Assembly (NCBI GenBank): GCA_934655755.1
Contig: CAKUHA010000002.1
Location: forward strand, 124,001 to 188,000
Reading direction: 5' to 3'
DNA: 64,000 nucleotides
Source: an uncultured Collinsella sp.
Lineage (GTDB): Bacteria; Actinomycetota; Coriobacteriia; Coriobacteriales; Coriobacteriaceae
A program made the translations under genes and the position numbers. The notes below the pieces were generated by a model that worked only from the letters and a program-made list of their open reading frames with translations, ran no database searches and was not told the origin of the DNA. Every line of letters begins with the position of its first letter. The stretch's first letter is position 1. Shown one piece after another: positions 36,106 through 44,960 of the stretch.

Positions 36106-37781
36106 TGAAGGAGCTTTCCGAGGTCCTGCAGGATTGGGAGGCCGTGATCGGCCTGGAGATCCATACCGAGCTCACCGCACTCGACACCAAGATGTTCTGC
36201 AACTGCAAGCTCAGCCACGATGACGAGCCCAACGCCAACGTGTGCCCGGTGTGCCTGGGCCTGCCCGGCGCCCTGCCGGTGCCCAACAAACGTGCCATCG
36301 AGAGCATCGTCAAGGCCGGTCTCGCCACCAACTGCGAGATTCAGCGCCACTCGATGTTCTACCGCAAGCACTATTTCTATCCCGATATGGCCAAGAACTT
36401 CCAGACCACGCAGGGTCCGGTCGCCTTTGCCATGTACGGCCATCTGGACCTGGACGTGACCGGTCGCGGTGCTGCCGAGCGCCCCGACTGCGCGTTTGGC
36501 GAGGCCGAGGCCCAGAGCCTGGCGAGCGCTTCGGCCAATGCCGAGGGCCTGTCCACGTCCATGTCCTCGACCATGCGCGAAGGCAACCAGCGCGCCGGTC
36601 ACCTGGCCAGCTACGACGCGTCCAACCTGCAGATGCCCGAGCGTCGCGAGGACGGTTCGTACACAGTGCCCATTCGCATCCTGCGCATTCACATGGAGGA
36701 GGATGCCGCCAAGATGGTGCACGTGGGCGGTGCCGAGGGCCGCATTACCGCCGCGGCCGAGTCGCTCGTCGACTACAACCGCTGCGGCACGCCGCTGATC
36801 GAGCTCGTCACCGAGCCCGACCTGCGCACGCCCGAGGAGGCCCGCCTGTTTATGGAGAAGCTCCGTCGCATCTTTGTGACGCTGGGCATTTCCGACTGCT
36901 CCATGGAGAAGGGCTCCATGCGCTGCGACGGCAACGTGTCGCTGCGTCGCCGCGGCGAGACCAAGCTGGGCACCAAGACCGAGCTCAAGAACCTCAACTC
37001 GTTCAAGAGCCTGCACGACGGCCTCGCCTACGAGATCTGCCGCCAGGCCGAGGTGCTCGAGGAGGGCGGCATCATCTATCAGGAGACCCGCCACTGGGAG
37101 CCCAGCCGCAAGCGTACCGTGGTCATGCGCGTGAAGGAGACGGCCGACGACTATCGCCTGTTCCCTGATCCCGACCTGGCGCCGTTCGACCTGGACGACG
37201 AGTTCATCGACCGCTGCCGTGGCGAGATTCCCGAGCTGCCCGATGCCAAGCGCGCCCGCTTTGAGGCCGACTTTGGTATTAAGACGGCAGACGCCGAGCA
37301 GATTGCCGGCGACCCCGAGTTTGCCGAGTTCTTTGAGGCCGCCGCTGCCGGTATGGCCGGCAAGGAGGTCCAGACGGTCGCAAACCTGTTGGTCAACGAG
37401 ATGATCGCCTATCTTAAGGGCGCGGGCGTGTCGCTTGCCGAGTCCGGCATTGCACCGGCTCAGGTGGCGGCTCTTGCTAAGCTGCTGGCGACCGACGCCA
37501 TCAGCTCCAACCAGGCGCACGAGGTCTTTGAGGCCATGGCCCAGACCGGCGACGACCCTAACAAGATCGTCGACGAGCGCGGCATGCGCCAGGTGAGCGA
37601 TGCCGGCGCGCTGCAGCCGATCGTGGACGAGGTGCTGGCAAACTGCGCCGAGCAGGCGCAACAGTACCGCGACGGCAACCAGAAGGTCATCGGCTTTTTG
37701 GTGGGCCAGTGCATGAAGGCGAGCCGCGGCAAGGGCAACCCGAAGCTCTTCAACGAGTTGCTGAGAACGTCGCTCTCGTAA
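36105..37781 (+). CDS. gatB: Asp/Glu-tRNA amidotransferase subunit B, with an insertion
   Basis: GatB binds the misacylated tRNA and activates it with ATP for transamidation. The 558-residue protein shows the N-terminal WEAVIGLEIHTEL, the zinc-type CNC...CPVCLGLPGALPV site, the kinase-like core and the C-terminal YqeY-like tRNA-binding tail. It is about 60-80 residues longer than common GatB (around 475-500). The extra part is an insertion at about residues 121-178 (from GRGAAERPDCAFGEAEAQ to DGSYTVP) inside the strand region that usually runs directly into RIHMEEDA. Such an insertion may be lineage-specific. The start overlaps the gatA stop. Five bases after the stop begins a large structured element (37786-37926). 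Confidence 0.95.
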   Translation: MKELSEVLQDWEAVIGLEIHTELTALDTKMFCNCKLSHDDEPNANVCPVCLGLPGALPVPNKRAIESIVKAGLATNCEIQRHSMFYRKHYFYPDMAKNFQTTQGPVAFAMYGHLDLDVTGRGAAERPDCAFGEAEAQSLASASANAEGLSTSMSSTMREGNQRAGHLASYDASNLQMPERREDGSYTVPIRILRIHMEEDAAKMVHVGGAEGRITAAAESLVDYNRCGTPLIELVTEPDLRTPEEARLFMEKLRRIFVTLGISDCSMEKGSMRCDGNVSLRRRGETKLGTKTELKNLNSFKSLHDGLAYEICRQAEVLEEGGIIYQETRHWEPSRKRTVVMRVKETADDYRLFPDPDLAPFDLDDEFIDRCRGEIPELPDAKRARFEADFGIKTADAEQIAGDPEFAEFFEAAAAGMAGKEVQTVANLLVNEMIAYLKGAGVSLAESGIAPAQVAALAKLLATDAISSNQAHEVFEAMAQTGDDPNKIVDERGMRQVSDAGALQPIVDEVLANCAEQAQQYRDGNQKVIGFLVGQCMKASRGKGNPKLFNELLRTSLS

Positions 37782-37785
37782 GCGG

Positions 37786-37926
37786 GAACCCGGGAGCCCC
37801 GGCAGGGCGGGTGCTTCCTCAAAATTTCGAACAGTCCTGCGCAAGACGAAGGCCACATTAAGTGGCCTTCTTTGCGTGCGGAACTCATTTTGAGCAAGCA
37901 CCCGCCCTGCCGGGGCTCCCGGGTTC
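37786..37926 (+). repeat. Large structured 3'-UTR element, copy 1 (after gatB)
   Basis: Perfect 31-bp arms (37786-37816 and 37896-37926) continue after one mismatch into CTCAAAAT / ATTTTGAG. Inside lie the blocks ACAGTCCTG, a hairpin with CACATTAAGTG at its tip, and GTGCGGAACTC. The same three blocks occur in a second element at 59889-60027 on the opposite strand, also directly after a stop codon. A standard terminator follows at 37975. Confidence 0.85.
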
Positions 37927-37974
37927 TGCAACGACTCGGCCGTTCGGGTCAGGTGGGCTGATGGGAAAGATGGC

Positions 37975-38006
37975 GGCGGAGACGCTTTTCGCGTCTCCGC
38001 CTTTTT
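37975..38006 (+). terminator. Terminator of the gatCAB operon
   Basis: A perfect 11-bp stem GGCGGAGACGC / GCGTCTCCGCC is followed by TTTTT. It lies beyond the structured element, which would therefore be transcribed with gatB. Confidence 0.88.
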
Positions 38007-38008
38007 GG

Positions 38009-38039
38009 ATGTGACAAAGGGACTGTCCCTTTGTCACAT
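38009..38039. repeat. Hairpin repeat family C, copy 1
   Basis: A perfect 15-bp palindrome ATGTGACAAAGGGAC-T-GTCCCTTTGTCACAT that includes the stop codon of the AraC gene (38034-38036, minus strand). Other copies are at 42737 and 44241. Confidence 0.85.
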
Positions 38040-39035
38040 TTGGGAGCGCCAGGTGGTGGGGGTGGTGTTGGTGTATTGCTTGAAGGCTTGGGTGAAGGCG
38101 GCTTGTTGGGGGTAGCCTAGTCGCTCTGCCACCTGCGCTATGGTGAGTGAGCTGTCGGCCAAAAGGTCCTTTGCTCGCTCCATGCGGCGCCTTCGAATGT
38201 AAGCGCCCAGGGACTCGCCGGTTTGGGTTTTAAAAGTGGCACATAGTTTGGAACGGCTCGTGTAAAGCCGCTCGGCCACCTCGTTCACGCTCACGCGCTT
38301 GCCCTTGTCGAGTGCGCTCTCGACCATCGCTGCCGCTTCGTTGGCAAGGCTTACACTAACGCGCGTATCCGCTGCTCGTTGTGCCTGCTTGTGGGCTGCG
38401 CGCGAGCAGGCGAGCTCGGCGACCATGGTCTCAACAATGCCTCGCATATAGACGTGCCCGCCTACAGCGCGGGCACGGTCCTCGTTAATCCGGCGCAGCG
38501 TGTGGCAGATGGCGGACGTCGCCTCTTCGTGCCACGGCTCGGCAAACGCCTCGAAGACTCCCGCGAACTCGCTCGGATAGCGGCTCTCCAACTCGTCAAA
38601 ATAGCCGGGCAAAAAGAGCACCGAGCGCGAGTGGTAGAGCTGCCCTGCAAACAGCGGGCTCAGCTCCTCGCCGCAGTTATCTTGAATAAAACTGCAAATC
38701 GCGTTGTTCGGCCACGGTCCGCGCAGCGGCTTAAGGTTCGCAGGCGTTATGCCGGCCTCGGGCATGCATGCGAGCGTGGACGCACTGATCTCGCTCACGC
38801 AGGCATACGGCTCGGGCGTGTACTCGACTAGGTGCATGTCGCGGGTCGGAGTAATGAAATGCTCCATGACGATGCAGCTGGGGGAGAGGGGCATGATCCA
38901 TGCGCGGCCGTGCGCCCGGTCGTTTGCCACCTCGCCGGTAAAGACGGCGCCCTTGCCGGTAAGCTCCAGGCCAAACTGCTCAAACTGCGGTGCGTAGAGC
39001 TCGGTTATGTCGGTCGCTGCCCGCCGTATTTGCAA
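38034..39035 (-). CDS. AraC-family transcriptional regulator
   Basis: The 333-residue protein has a C-terminal AraC/XylS DNA-binding domain (about 230-333) with two helix-turn-helix units (VNEVAERLYTSRSKLCATFKTQTG and LTIAQVAERLGYPQQAAFTQAF). The N-terminal ~220 residues are a cupin-free effector region that I cannot assign. The start is TTG at 39035 with AAAGGGA seven bases upstream; no ATG occurs in the first 45 codons. It is divergent from an ABC transporter pair, an arrangement seen with YbtA-like regulators and YbtPQ-like transporters in siderophore systems, so it probably controls those genes (inference). Confidence 0.85.
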   Translation of the reverse strand: MQIRRAATDITELYAPQFEQFGLELTGKGAVFTGEVANDRAHGRAWIMPLSPSCIVMEHFITPTRDMHLVEYTPEPYACVSEISASTLACMPEAGITPANLKPLRGPWPNNAICSFIQDNCGEELSPLFAGQLYHSRSVLFLPGYFDELESRYPSEFAGVFEAFAEPWHEEATSAICHTLRRINEDRARAVGGHVYMRGIVETMVAELACSRAAHKQAQRAADTRVSVSLANEAAAMVESALDKGKRVSVNEVAERLYTSRSKLCATFKTQTGESLGAYIRRRRMERAKDLLADSSLTIAQVAERLGYPQQAAFTQAFKQYTNTTPTTWRSQM

Positions 39036-39149
39036 AAGCGTCCCTTTCCTTTGCAGAAACGTCCACGCCTGGCTTGATTGTGAGCCATGGCGAACACATC
39101 AATGATAAGTTCATTACGGTTAACTCTCAAGCCGTCAGAAGGGAATCTC

Positions 39150-40976
39150 ATGGCAAAGGGATCAAAAAGGGAAGGTGGTGGCATCGGCGATTTGCTCGCG
39201 TATGCCGGTGACCGCAAATTCCTAACGTATTTGGGCATGGCGCTCTCGGCGCTCTCTCAGCTGCTGAGTTTTGGCCCGTACGTGTGCATCTGGCTTGTCG
39301 CGCGCGACCTTATCGCCGTGGCGCCCAACTGGAGCGAAGCCGGCGATATCGCGATGTATGGCTGGTGGGCCGTGGGCTTTGCCCTGGCGAGCATCGTAGT
39401 CTATTTCGCGGGACTCATGTGCACGCATCTGTCCGCGTTTCGCTGCGCGTCCAATATCCGCAAGGCTACGAGCGAGCATCTGCTTAAGCTGCCACTCGGC
39501 TACTTTGACACGCATGCCACCGGCGAGCTGCGCCGCATCGTAGACGGGTGCGCCGCCTCTACCGAAACGCTGCTCGCGCACATGCTGCCCGACATCGCCG
39601 GCGCCGCCGCCATGGTCGTGGGCCTGCTCGTGCTGCTTTTCGCCCTCGATTGGCGTTTGGGCGCGGCGTGCCTTATCTCAGTCGTTATTTCGCTTGGCGC
39701 CATGGCCACCATGATGAGCGGCAAAGGCGCCGAGTTTATGAAGGCCTACATGGGCGCGCTGGTCAAAATGAACAAGACTGGTACCGAATACGTGCGTGGC
39801 ATCCCCGTGGTCAAGGTGTTTCAGCAGACGGTCTACTCCTTTAAGGCGTTCCACGATGCGATTGCCGAGTACGCGCACATGGCGCAAAGCTACGCGGGTA
39901 CGTTCTGCCGCGGTCCGCAGGTGCTCAACCTTACGGCGCTCAACGGCCTCGTGGCGTTCGTGTTGCCTGTGGCGCTGCTACTGGCACCGGGCGAGACAGA
40001 CTTCGCACGTTTTATGACTAACTTCACCTTTTACGCGATCTTTTCTGCCGTAGTGCCGACGGCCATGACCAAGCTCATGTTTGTGGGCGAGGCGTCCCAG
40101 ATGAGTGCCGATTCACTGGCCCGCATCCGGAGCATTATGGAGTCGCAGCAGCTTCCCGTGCCCGCCCAGCCCAAGCACCCTGCCGGCGGCGACGTACGTT
40201 TTGACGACGTGAGCTTTACGTACGAGGGCGCCGAGGCGCCTGCCGTCGATCATGTGAGCTTTAGCGTTTCCGCTGGTAGCACCCTCGCGCTGGTGGGCCC
40301 CTCGGGTGGCGGTAAGTCGACCTGTGCGAGCCTGATCCCGCGTTTTTGGGATGTTACTGCAGGCCGCGTGCTCGTGGGCGGTGTGGACGTTTGCGACATG
40401 GATCCGCACGAGCTTATGGACCAGGTCGCCTTTGTGTTCCAGACCAACCAGCTGTTCCGGCAGACGCTTGCTGACAACGTGCGCGCTTCCAAGCCCGCGG
40501 CCACCGACGACGAGGTCCGCGCGGCTCTCTCCGCGGCCCAGTGCGATGACATCGTGGCCAAGCTTCCACAAGGCATTAACACCATGCTCGGCGCGGGCGG
40601 GGCGTATCTTTCGGGCGGCGAGGTCCAGCGCGTGGCGCTTGCCCGCGCCATCCTCAAGGACGCGCCCATCGTGGTGCTCGACGAGGCCACAGCCTTTGCC
40701 GACCCCGAAAACGAGGCGCTCATCCAGCGTGCCTTTAGCAAACTGGCGGCGGGCCGCACGGTCATTATGATTGCGCACCGGCTTTCGACCGTGGTGGGTG
40801 CCGACCAAATTGTGGTGCTCAATCAGGGCAGCGTGCAGGAGTCGGGTAGCCATGCCGAGCTTTTGGCGGCGGGCGGCCTGTACGCCAAGATGTGGGCCGA
40901 CTACGAGCAGGCCGCAAGCTGGAAGATTGCCGCTGCGACCACAGATGTCGCCGCTGCGAAGGGAGGCGAGGCCTAA
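39150..40976 (+). CDS. ABC transporter, fused membrane and ATPase domains (first of pair)
   Basis: The 608-residue half-transporter has six membrane helices (about 20-320) and an ABC domain with Walker A GPSGGGKST, signature LSGGEVQRV and Walker B IVVLDEATAFADPENE with a canonical catalytic glutamate. The FADPENE form after Walker B is typical of the IrtA/YbtP-type half-transporters that act on siderophores. It is likely paired with the next gene product. The ATG at 39150 has GAAGGGAA upstream; the in-frame ATG at 39087 is too far from a ribosome site. Substrate is unknown; metal-chelate uptake or peptide export are the main options. Confidence 0.9.
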   Translation: MAKGSKREGGGIGDLLAYAGDRKFLTYLGMALSALSQLLSFGPYVCIWLVARDLIAVAPNWSEAGDIAMYGWWAVGFALASIVVYFAGLMCTHLSAFRCASNIRKATSEHLLKLPLGYFDTHATGELRRIVDGCAASTETLLAHMLPDIAGAAAMVVGLLVLLFALDWRLGAACLISVVISLGAMATMMSGKGAEFMKAYMGALVKMNKTGTEYVRGIPVVKVFQQTVYSFKAFHDAIAEYAHMAQSYAGTFCRGPQVLNLTALNGLVAFVLPVALLLAPGETDFARFMTNFTFYAIFSAVVPTAMTKLMFVGEASQMSADSLARIRSIMESQQLPVPAQPKHPAGGDVRFDDVSFTYEGAEAPAVDHVSFSVSAGSTLALVGPSGGGKSTCASLIPRFWDVTAGRVLVGGVDVCDMDPHELMDQVAFVFQTNQLFRQTLADNVRASKPAATDDEVRAALSAAQCDDIVAKLPQGINTMLGAGGAYLSGGEVQRVALARAILKDAPIVVLDEATAFADPENEALIQRAFSKLAAGRTVIMIAHRLSTVVGADQIVVLNQGSVQESGSHAELLAAGGLYAKMWADYEQAASWKIAAATTDVAAAKGGEA

Positions 40977-42734
40977 ATGTTCGCCTCATTTCAAAAGAAG
41001 TATTTCCTGTCCGACAAAGGCATCGCCGGCGTTAAGCGCGGCATATTCTGGACCACGCTCACCAATCTCATTACCATGGCCGGTATGGGTTTTCTGTTCT
41101 TGGTCATGGCCGGCTTTGTCGAACATCTCACCAGTGGGGCCGATTTGCCGGACGCACTGCCTATCGTGGACGGGCTCGTCATCTTCTTCGTGCTGCTCTT
41201 TGCCTCTAACTGGCAGCAGTACTACTACACCTACTGCATTTTTTACGAGGAATGCGGCAACCAGCGCATGGATATTGCCGAGCGCCTGCGCAAGCTGCCG
41301 CTGTCGTTTTTTGGCCGTCGTGACCTGGCCGATTTAACCGAGACCATCATGGGTGACGCCCAGGCCATGGAGCACGCCTACAGCCACGTGCTCGGAGAGC
41401 TTTGGGGCGCCATCATCGCGAGCGCCATCGTGTTCGTGGCGTCGCTGTTCTTTTGCTGGCAGCTGGCGATTGCGGCGTTTTGGAGCGTTCCCGTGGCCTT
41501 TGCCGTGCTGTATTTGACGCGCGGCCCCATGGTCCCGGTGTTCGACCGTGTTCGCGCCGAGAAGGTCAAAGTCACTGAGGCGATCCAAGAGACGCTCGAT
41601 TGTGTGCGCGAGATCCGCGCTACCAACCAGGAGGCCTTTTATCTTGAGGGACTCGGCGCCGTGATTGATGCCGAAGAGCGCGAAACCACTAAGGGAGAAC
41701 TCGTTAACGGGCTTTTGGTCAACTCCGCCTTTGTCATTTTGCGTTTGGGGATCGCTTCCACGTTGGTAACAGGTGCCGCGATGGTCGCCGCCGGCCAGGT
41801 CGACTTTTTGGTGATGTTTGCCTTCCTGCTTATGGTGAGCCGCATCTATGCGCCTTTTGACCAGGCGTTGATGCTGGTGTCCGAGCTGTTTGCCGCCGAG
41901 TCTTCGGCCAAGCGCATGCGTTCAATCATGGAAGAGCCCGTGGCGCAGGGCGACGAGAAGTTTGAACCTGTGGGCCACGACGTGGTGTTCGACCACGTGG
42001 CGTTTGGTTATGGTGCGGGCGAGGACGGCCGCGCCGGCGAGAAAGTTCTTACCGATGTGAGCTTTACCGCTAAGGAAGGCGAGGTCACGGCACTGGTTGG
42101 CCCTTCGGGGTCGGGCAAGTCCACGGTGAGTCGCCTGGCCGCACGCTTTTGGGATGCTACCGCGGGCAAGGTTTCTGTGGGCGGCGTGGACGTTGCGGGC
42201 GTGGACCCCGAGGTACTGCTGCGCGACTACGCCATTGTGTTCCAGGACGTGCTGCTCTTTGACGACACGGTGATGGGCAACATTCGCCTGGGCCGTCGCG
42301 ATGCTACCGACGAAGAAGTCCTTGCTGCCGCGCATGCCGCAAACTGCGACGAGTTCGTAAGCCGTATGCCGCAAGGCTACGACACCATGATCGGCGAGAA
42401 CGGCTCCAAGCTATCCGGCGGCGAGCGTCAGCGTATCTCCATCGCCCGTGCGTTGCTCAAGGATGCGCCGATCGTGCTGTTGGACGAGGCAACGGCGAGC
42501 TTGGATGTAGAGAACGAGACCGTGGTGCAGCAGGCACTTTCTCGCCTGCTCGCCGGCAAAACGGTCATCGTGATCGCTCATCGCATGCGCACGGTTGAAA
42601 ATGCCGACAAGATCGTCGTGCTCAAGGACGGCGTGGTTGCCGAGCAGGGCACTCCGGCACAGCTCAAGGCAGCGGGCGGAGAATTCGCCCGCATGGTCGC
42701 ACTGCAAAAGGAAGCAGCAACCTGGCAGCTGTAG
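40977..42734 (+). CDS. ABC transporter, fused membrane and ATPase domains (second of pair)
   Basis: The 585-residue partner starts at the base after the previous stop, with GGGAGGCG upstream, so the pair is one operon. It has six membrane helices, Walker A GPSGSGKST, signature LSGGERQRI and Walker B IVLLDEATASLDVENE. Both subunits keep a catalytic glutamate, unlike the heterodimer at 14583-18303. By layout (AraC regulator divergent, two half-transporters) it resembles YbtPQ/IrtAB-like siderophore systems, but no other siderophore gene is nearby. A family C hairpin begins two bases after the stop codon. Confidence 0.9.
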   Translation: MFASFQKKYFLSDKGIAGVKRGIFWTTLTNLITMAGMGFLFLVMAGFVEHLTSGADLPDALPIVDGLVIFFVLLFASNWQQYYYTYCIFYEECGNQRMDIAERLRKLPLSFFGRRDLADLTETIMGDAQAMEHAYSHVLGELWGAIIASAIVFVASLFFCWQLAIAAFWSVPVAFAVLYLTRGPMVPVFDRVRAEKVKVTEAIQETLDCVREIRATNQEAFYLEGLGAVIDAEERETTKGELVNGLLVNSAFVILRLGIASTLVTGAAMVAAGQVDFLVMFAFLLMVSRIYAPFDQALMLVSELFAAESSAKRMRSIMEEPVAQGDEKFEPVGHDVVFDHVAFGYGAGEDGRAGEKVLTDVSFTAKEGEVTALVGPSGSGKSTVSRLAARFWDATAGKVSVGGVDVAGVDPEVLLRDYAIVFQDVLLFDDTVMGNIRLGRRDATDEEVLAAAHAANCDEFVSRMPQGYDTMIGENGSKLSGGERQRISIARALLKDAPIVLLDEATASLDVENETVVQQALSRLLAGKTVIVIAHRMRTVENADKIVVLKDGVVAEQGTPAQLKAAGGEFARMVALQKEAATWQL

Positions 42735-42736
42735 GA

Positions 42737-42766
42737 ATGTGACAAAGGGACAGTCCCTCTGTCACA
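42737..42766 (+). repeat. Hairpin repeat family C, copy 2
   Basis: ATGTGACAAAGGGAC-A-GTCCCTCTGTCACA with one G-T-type difference in the right arm. It lies directly after the ABC operon and probably ends it. Confidence 0.8.
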
Positions 42767-42806
42767 CTTCATTGTATATGATGAAAATGTAACAAAACTG
42801 CCCTAA

Positions 42807-42886
42807 AACTTCCGTAAATGTGATAAATATCACGTTTTACCCAGGGTAAAATGTGAGAAATCTCACATTTACGGAAGTTTTTTTTG
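42807..42886 (+). repeat. Compound palindrome with U-tract before the DUF4143 gene
   Basis: The outer arms AACTTCCGTAAATGTGA (42807-42823) and its complement (42863-42879) are perfect over 17 bp and followed by a run of eight T. Three smaller palindromes lie inside: GTGATA-AA-TATCAC, TTTTACCC-A-GGGTAAAA and GTGAGA-AA-TCTCAC. The shape is that of a terminator or attenuator 15 bases before the gene's ribosome site. Confidence 0.8.
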
Positions 42887-42899
42887 CGGGAGGTCGGTC

Positions 42900-44249
42900 A
42901 TGCAGCGGGATATCATCGCCAAGCTTAATGCTTGGAAGGCGTCGGAGTATCGTAAGCCGCTCATCCTTAAAGGAGCGCGTCAGGTTGGAAAGACGTGGGC
43001 GCTCAAGGAGTTCGGCCGCGCCTCGTATCGCAACTGCGTATACCTGACGCTGGAGGAGCCATCTCCCGGGGTTCAAAGCGAATATGCGCAGTTTTTCGAG
43101 GGCACGCGTGATCCTCGGCGCATTATTTCAAATCTATCCTTGGCGTTTGGCCAGCCCATCGATCCTGGCGAGACGCTGCTTATTGTTGACGAGATCCAGG
43201 ACTGCCCCTCTGCAGTTGGTGCTCTCAAGTATTTTTGCGATGAGGCCCCCGAATATCACGTTGCGTGCGCAGGGTCTTTGCTGGGTGTTCGCTTGTCCCG
43301 CGAGACGAGTGCCTTTCCGGTGGGAAAGGTCGAGTTCATGGAGATGCACCCCATGAGCTTTTCTGAGTTTTTAAAGGCCGAAGGCGCCTCAAACTATGAT
43401 GCGTATCTTGGCGGTCTGGATCAGATCGAGGCGGTACCGGATTTCTTTCATGTCAGACTCGTCGAGCACCTTCGCCGCTATTTTGCATGCGGTGGCATGC
43501 CGGAAGCTCTTGGTCGGTGGGTCGAAACGGGTGACATTGCTCAGGTTGATAAAGTGTTATCCGACCTCTTGGATTCCTATGAGCGTGATTTTGCCAAGCA
43601 CGGTGGTCGTGCACAGTTCGCTAAGCTTTCGCAAATTTGGAACTCAATTCCAACGCAGCTGGCGCGCGAGAATAAAAAGTTTGTTTGGGGTGCGGTTCGC
43701 GAGGGGGCTCGTGCCCGCGAATATGAGGACGCTCTGGAATGGCTCGCCGATGCCGGTCTGATCACGTCGGCGCGACTTAATACCGGCGGCGGAATACCGC
43801 TCTCGGCCTACGATGATCTCAAGGCCTTTAAGGTCTACTGCCTTGATGTTGGCTTGCTGCGCCGTATGGCAAAGCTCGATGCTTCGGCATTCGCCATCTC
43901 GGACGCGATTTTTTCTGAGTTCAAAGGCTCGTTTGCCGAGAACTATGTGCTTCAGGCGTTGCTCCCGCAGCTGGATGCCGCTCCGCGCTATTGGACTAAC
44001 GAGAAACCAAGGCACGAGGTCGATTTTTTGATCCAAGTTGGAAACAATATTGTTCCCGTTGAGGTCAAATCGGGGGAGGTCATTCATTCCAAGAGTCTGA
44101 AATACTATGCCGACAAACATGCGGAGACGACCCCGTTGAGAGTCCGTTACTCCCTTAAGAACCTGAGGCTTGACGATGGGGTGCTCAATATTCCGCTGTA
44201 TTTGGCCGACCGATCCGTCCCTCTTATCAAGAAAGCGCTCGCAGCATGA
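42900..44249 (+). CDS. AAA+ ATPase of the AAA_14/DUF4143 family
   Basis: The 449-residue protein has Walker A GARQVGKTW (residues 24-32), Walker B LLIVDEIQD (about 91-99) and a C-terminal DUF4143 domain ending in a PD-(D/E)XK-like motif (HEVDFLIQ...VPVEVKSG, about 375-397). Such proteins are widespread, stand-alone and often repeated in gut bacteria; their function is unknown, with defence or DNA-related roles suggested. GGGAGG precedes the ATG. It is flanked upstream by a compound palindrome with a U-tract and downstream by a family C hairpin that overlaps the stop codon, so it looks like an independently acquired unit with its own regulation. Confidence 0.88.
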   Translation: MQRDIIAKLNAWKASEYRKPLILKGARQVGKTWALKEFGRASYRNCVYLTLEEPSPGVQSEYAQFFEGTRDPRRIISNLSLAFGQPIDPGETLLIVDEIQDCPSAVGALKYFCDEAPEYHVACAGSLLGVRLSRETSAFPVGKVEFMEMHPMSFSEFLKAEGASNYDAYLGGLDQIEAVPDFFHVRLVEHLRRYFACGGMPEALGRWVETGDIAQVDKVLSDLLDSYERDFAKHGGRAQFAKLSQIWNSIPTQLARENKKFVWGAVREGARAREYEDALEWLADAGLITSARLNTGGGIPLSAYDDLKAFKVYCLDVGLLRRMAKLDASAFAISDAIFSEFKGSFAENYVLQALLPQLDAAPRYWTNEKPRHEVDFLIQVGNNIVPVEVKSGEVIHSKSLKYYADKHAETTPLRVRYSLKNLRLDDGVLNIPLYLADRSVPLIKKALAA

Positions 44250-44277
44250 CAAAGGGGCTGTCCCTTTGTCATGCTGC
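44241..44277 (+). repeat. Hairpin repeat family C, copy 3 (overlaps stop codon)
   Basis: The left arm GCAGCATGACAAAGGGG holds the last codons and stop of the ATPase gene. The right arm CCCTTTGTCATGCTGC mirrors them, so the hairpin extends into coding sequence. Confidence 0.8.
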
Positions 44278-44294
44278 GGGGCAGTGCGGATCGT

Positions 44295-44469
44295 TGTCTA
44301 ATACTTTTCCTAGAAGTGAACGACCTTATTTGGACCCACGAAGCATCGACACATTTTGGAGGTTGTTTCCTGCGGTTTTGTCGAGTTTTTCCTGCGGTTT
44401 TGCTGCCGAAAAATGCGGATGCTTCGGGGGTCTGATTTCACTCGTTCACTTCGCAGAAAAGTATTAGAC
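44295..44469. repeat. 175-bp imperfect inverted-repeat element
   Basis: The ends GTCTAATACTTTTC and its complement (44295-44308, 44456-44469) pair perfectly. After a five-base mismatch AGTGAACGA / TCGTTCACT follows, then CGAAGCATC / GATGCTTCG. The centre has a tandem repeat TTTCCTGCGGTTTTG (twice, 44366-44404). It fills most of the 447-base gap 44250-44696; the rest shows no gene. It may be a mobile non-coding element. Confidence 0.75.
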
Positions 44470-44696
44470 CTCGATCTATGGGGCGGAGGAGGAGCATTCT
44501 CTGATGCCACGGATGCTTTTCGCGACGAGTGGTTTGCCGGAAGCCGGAGATTTCCTGACCTTAAATTTCCAAAAAGTTAGTTATGGCTGACCATAATTGT
44601 TGGATAAACTATTTTTCGATAGTGTGCTCGAGCAAGTTTGGTAACTCGGGTGCGGAGGCACCGTGCCGCAGTTGTTGCGGAAAAGGGAGAGACATC

Positions 44697-44942
44697 ATGA
44701 AGAAGTCCACGTTCAACACCCTGCTTGTCGGTGGCGGTTTTCTGCTTGGCACGGCCGGCATCAAGCTGCTCACCAGCGCTCCGGTAAAGAACGCCTGCGT
44801 GCAGGGCATCGCGTGCGGCATGCGCATCAAGAATGGCTACCAGGACATGGTCGAGCAGGCCAAGGCCAATGTCGACGACATGGTTGCCGAGGCTGCCTAC
44901 ATCACCCAGAGCGAGGCTGACGCGGACAACGCGGCCGAGTAA
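44697..44942 (+). CDS. Small membrane-associated protein, DUF6110-like
   Basis: The 81-residue protein has one N-terminal hydrophobic helix (FNTLLVGGGFLLGTAGIKLL) and an acidic Ala-rich C-terminal half. It resembles the DUF6110 family, which is commonly encoded directly upstream of P1B-type metal ATPases. Here too a P-type ATPase follows after 18 bases, so the protein is probably an accessory or chaperone of the pump. AAAAGGGAGAG precedes the ATG. The family name is from memory and not verified. Confidence 0.7.
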   Translation: MKKSTFNTLLVGGGFLLGTAGIKLLTSAPVKNACVQGIACGMRIKNGYQDMVEQAKANVDDMVAEAAYITQSEADADNAAE

Positions 44943-44960
44943 CGCTTCCAGGCACAAACT

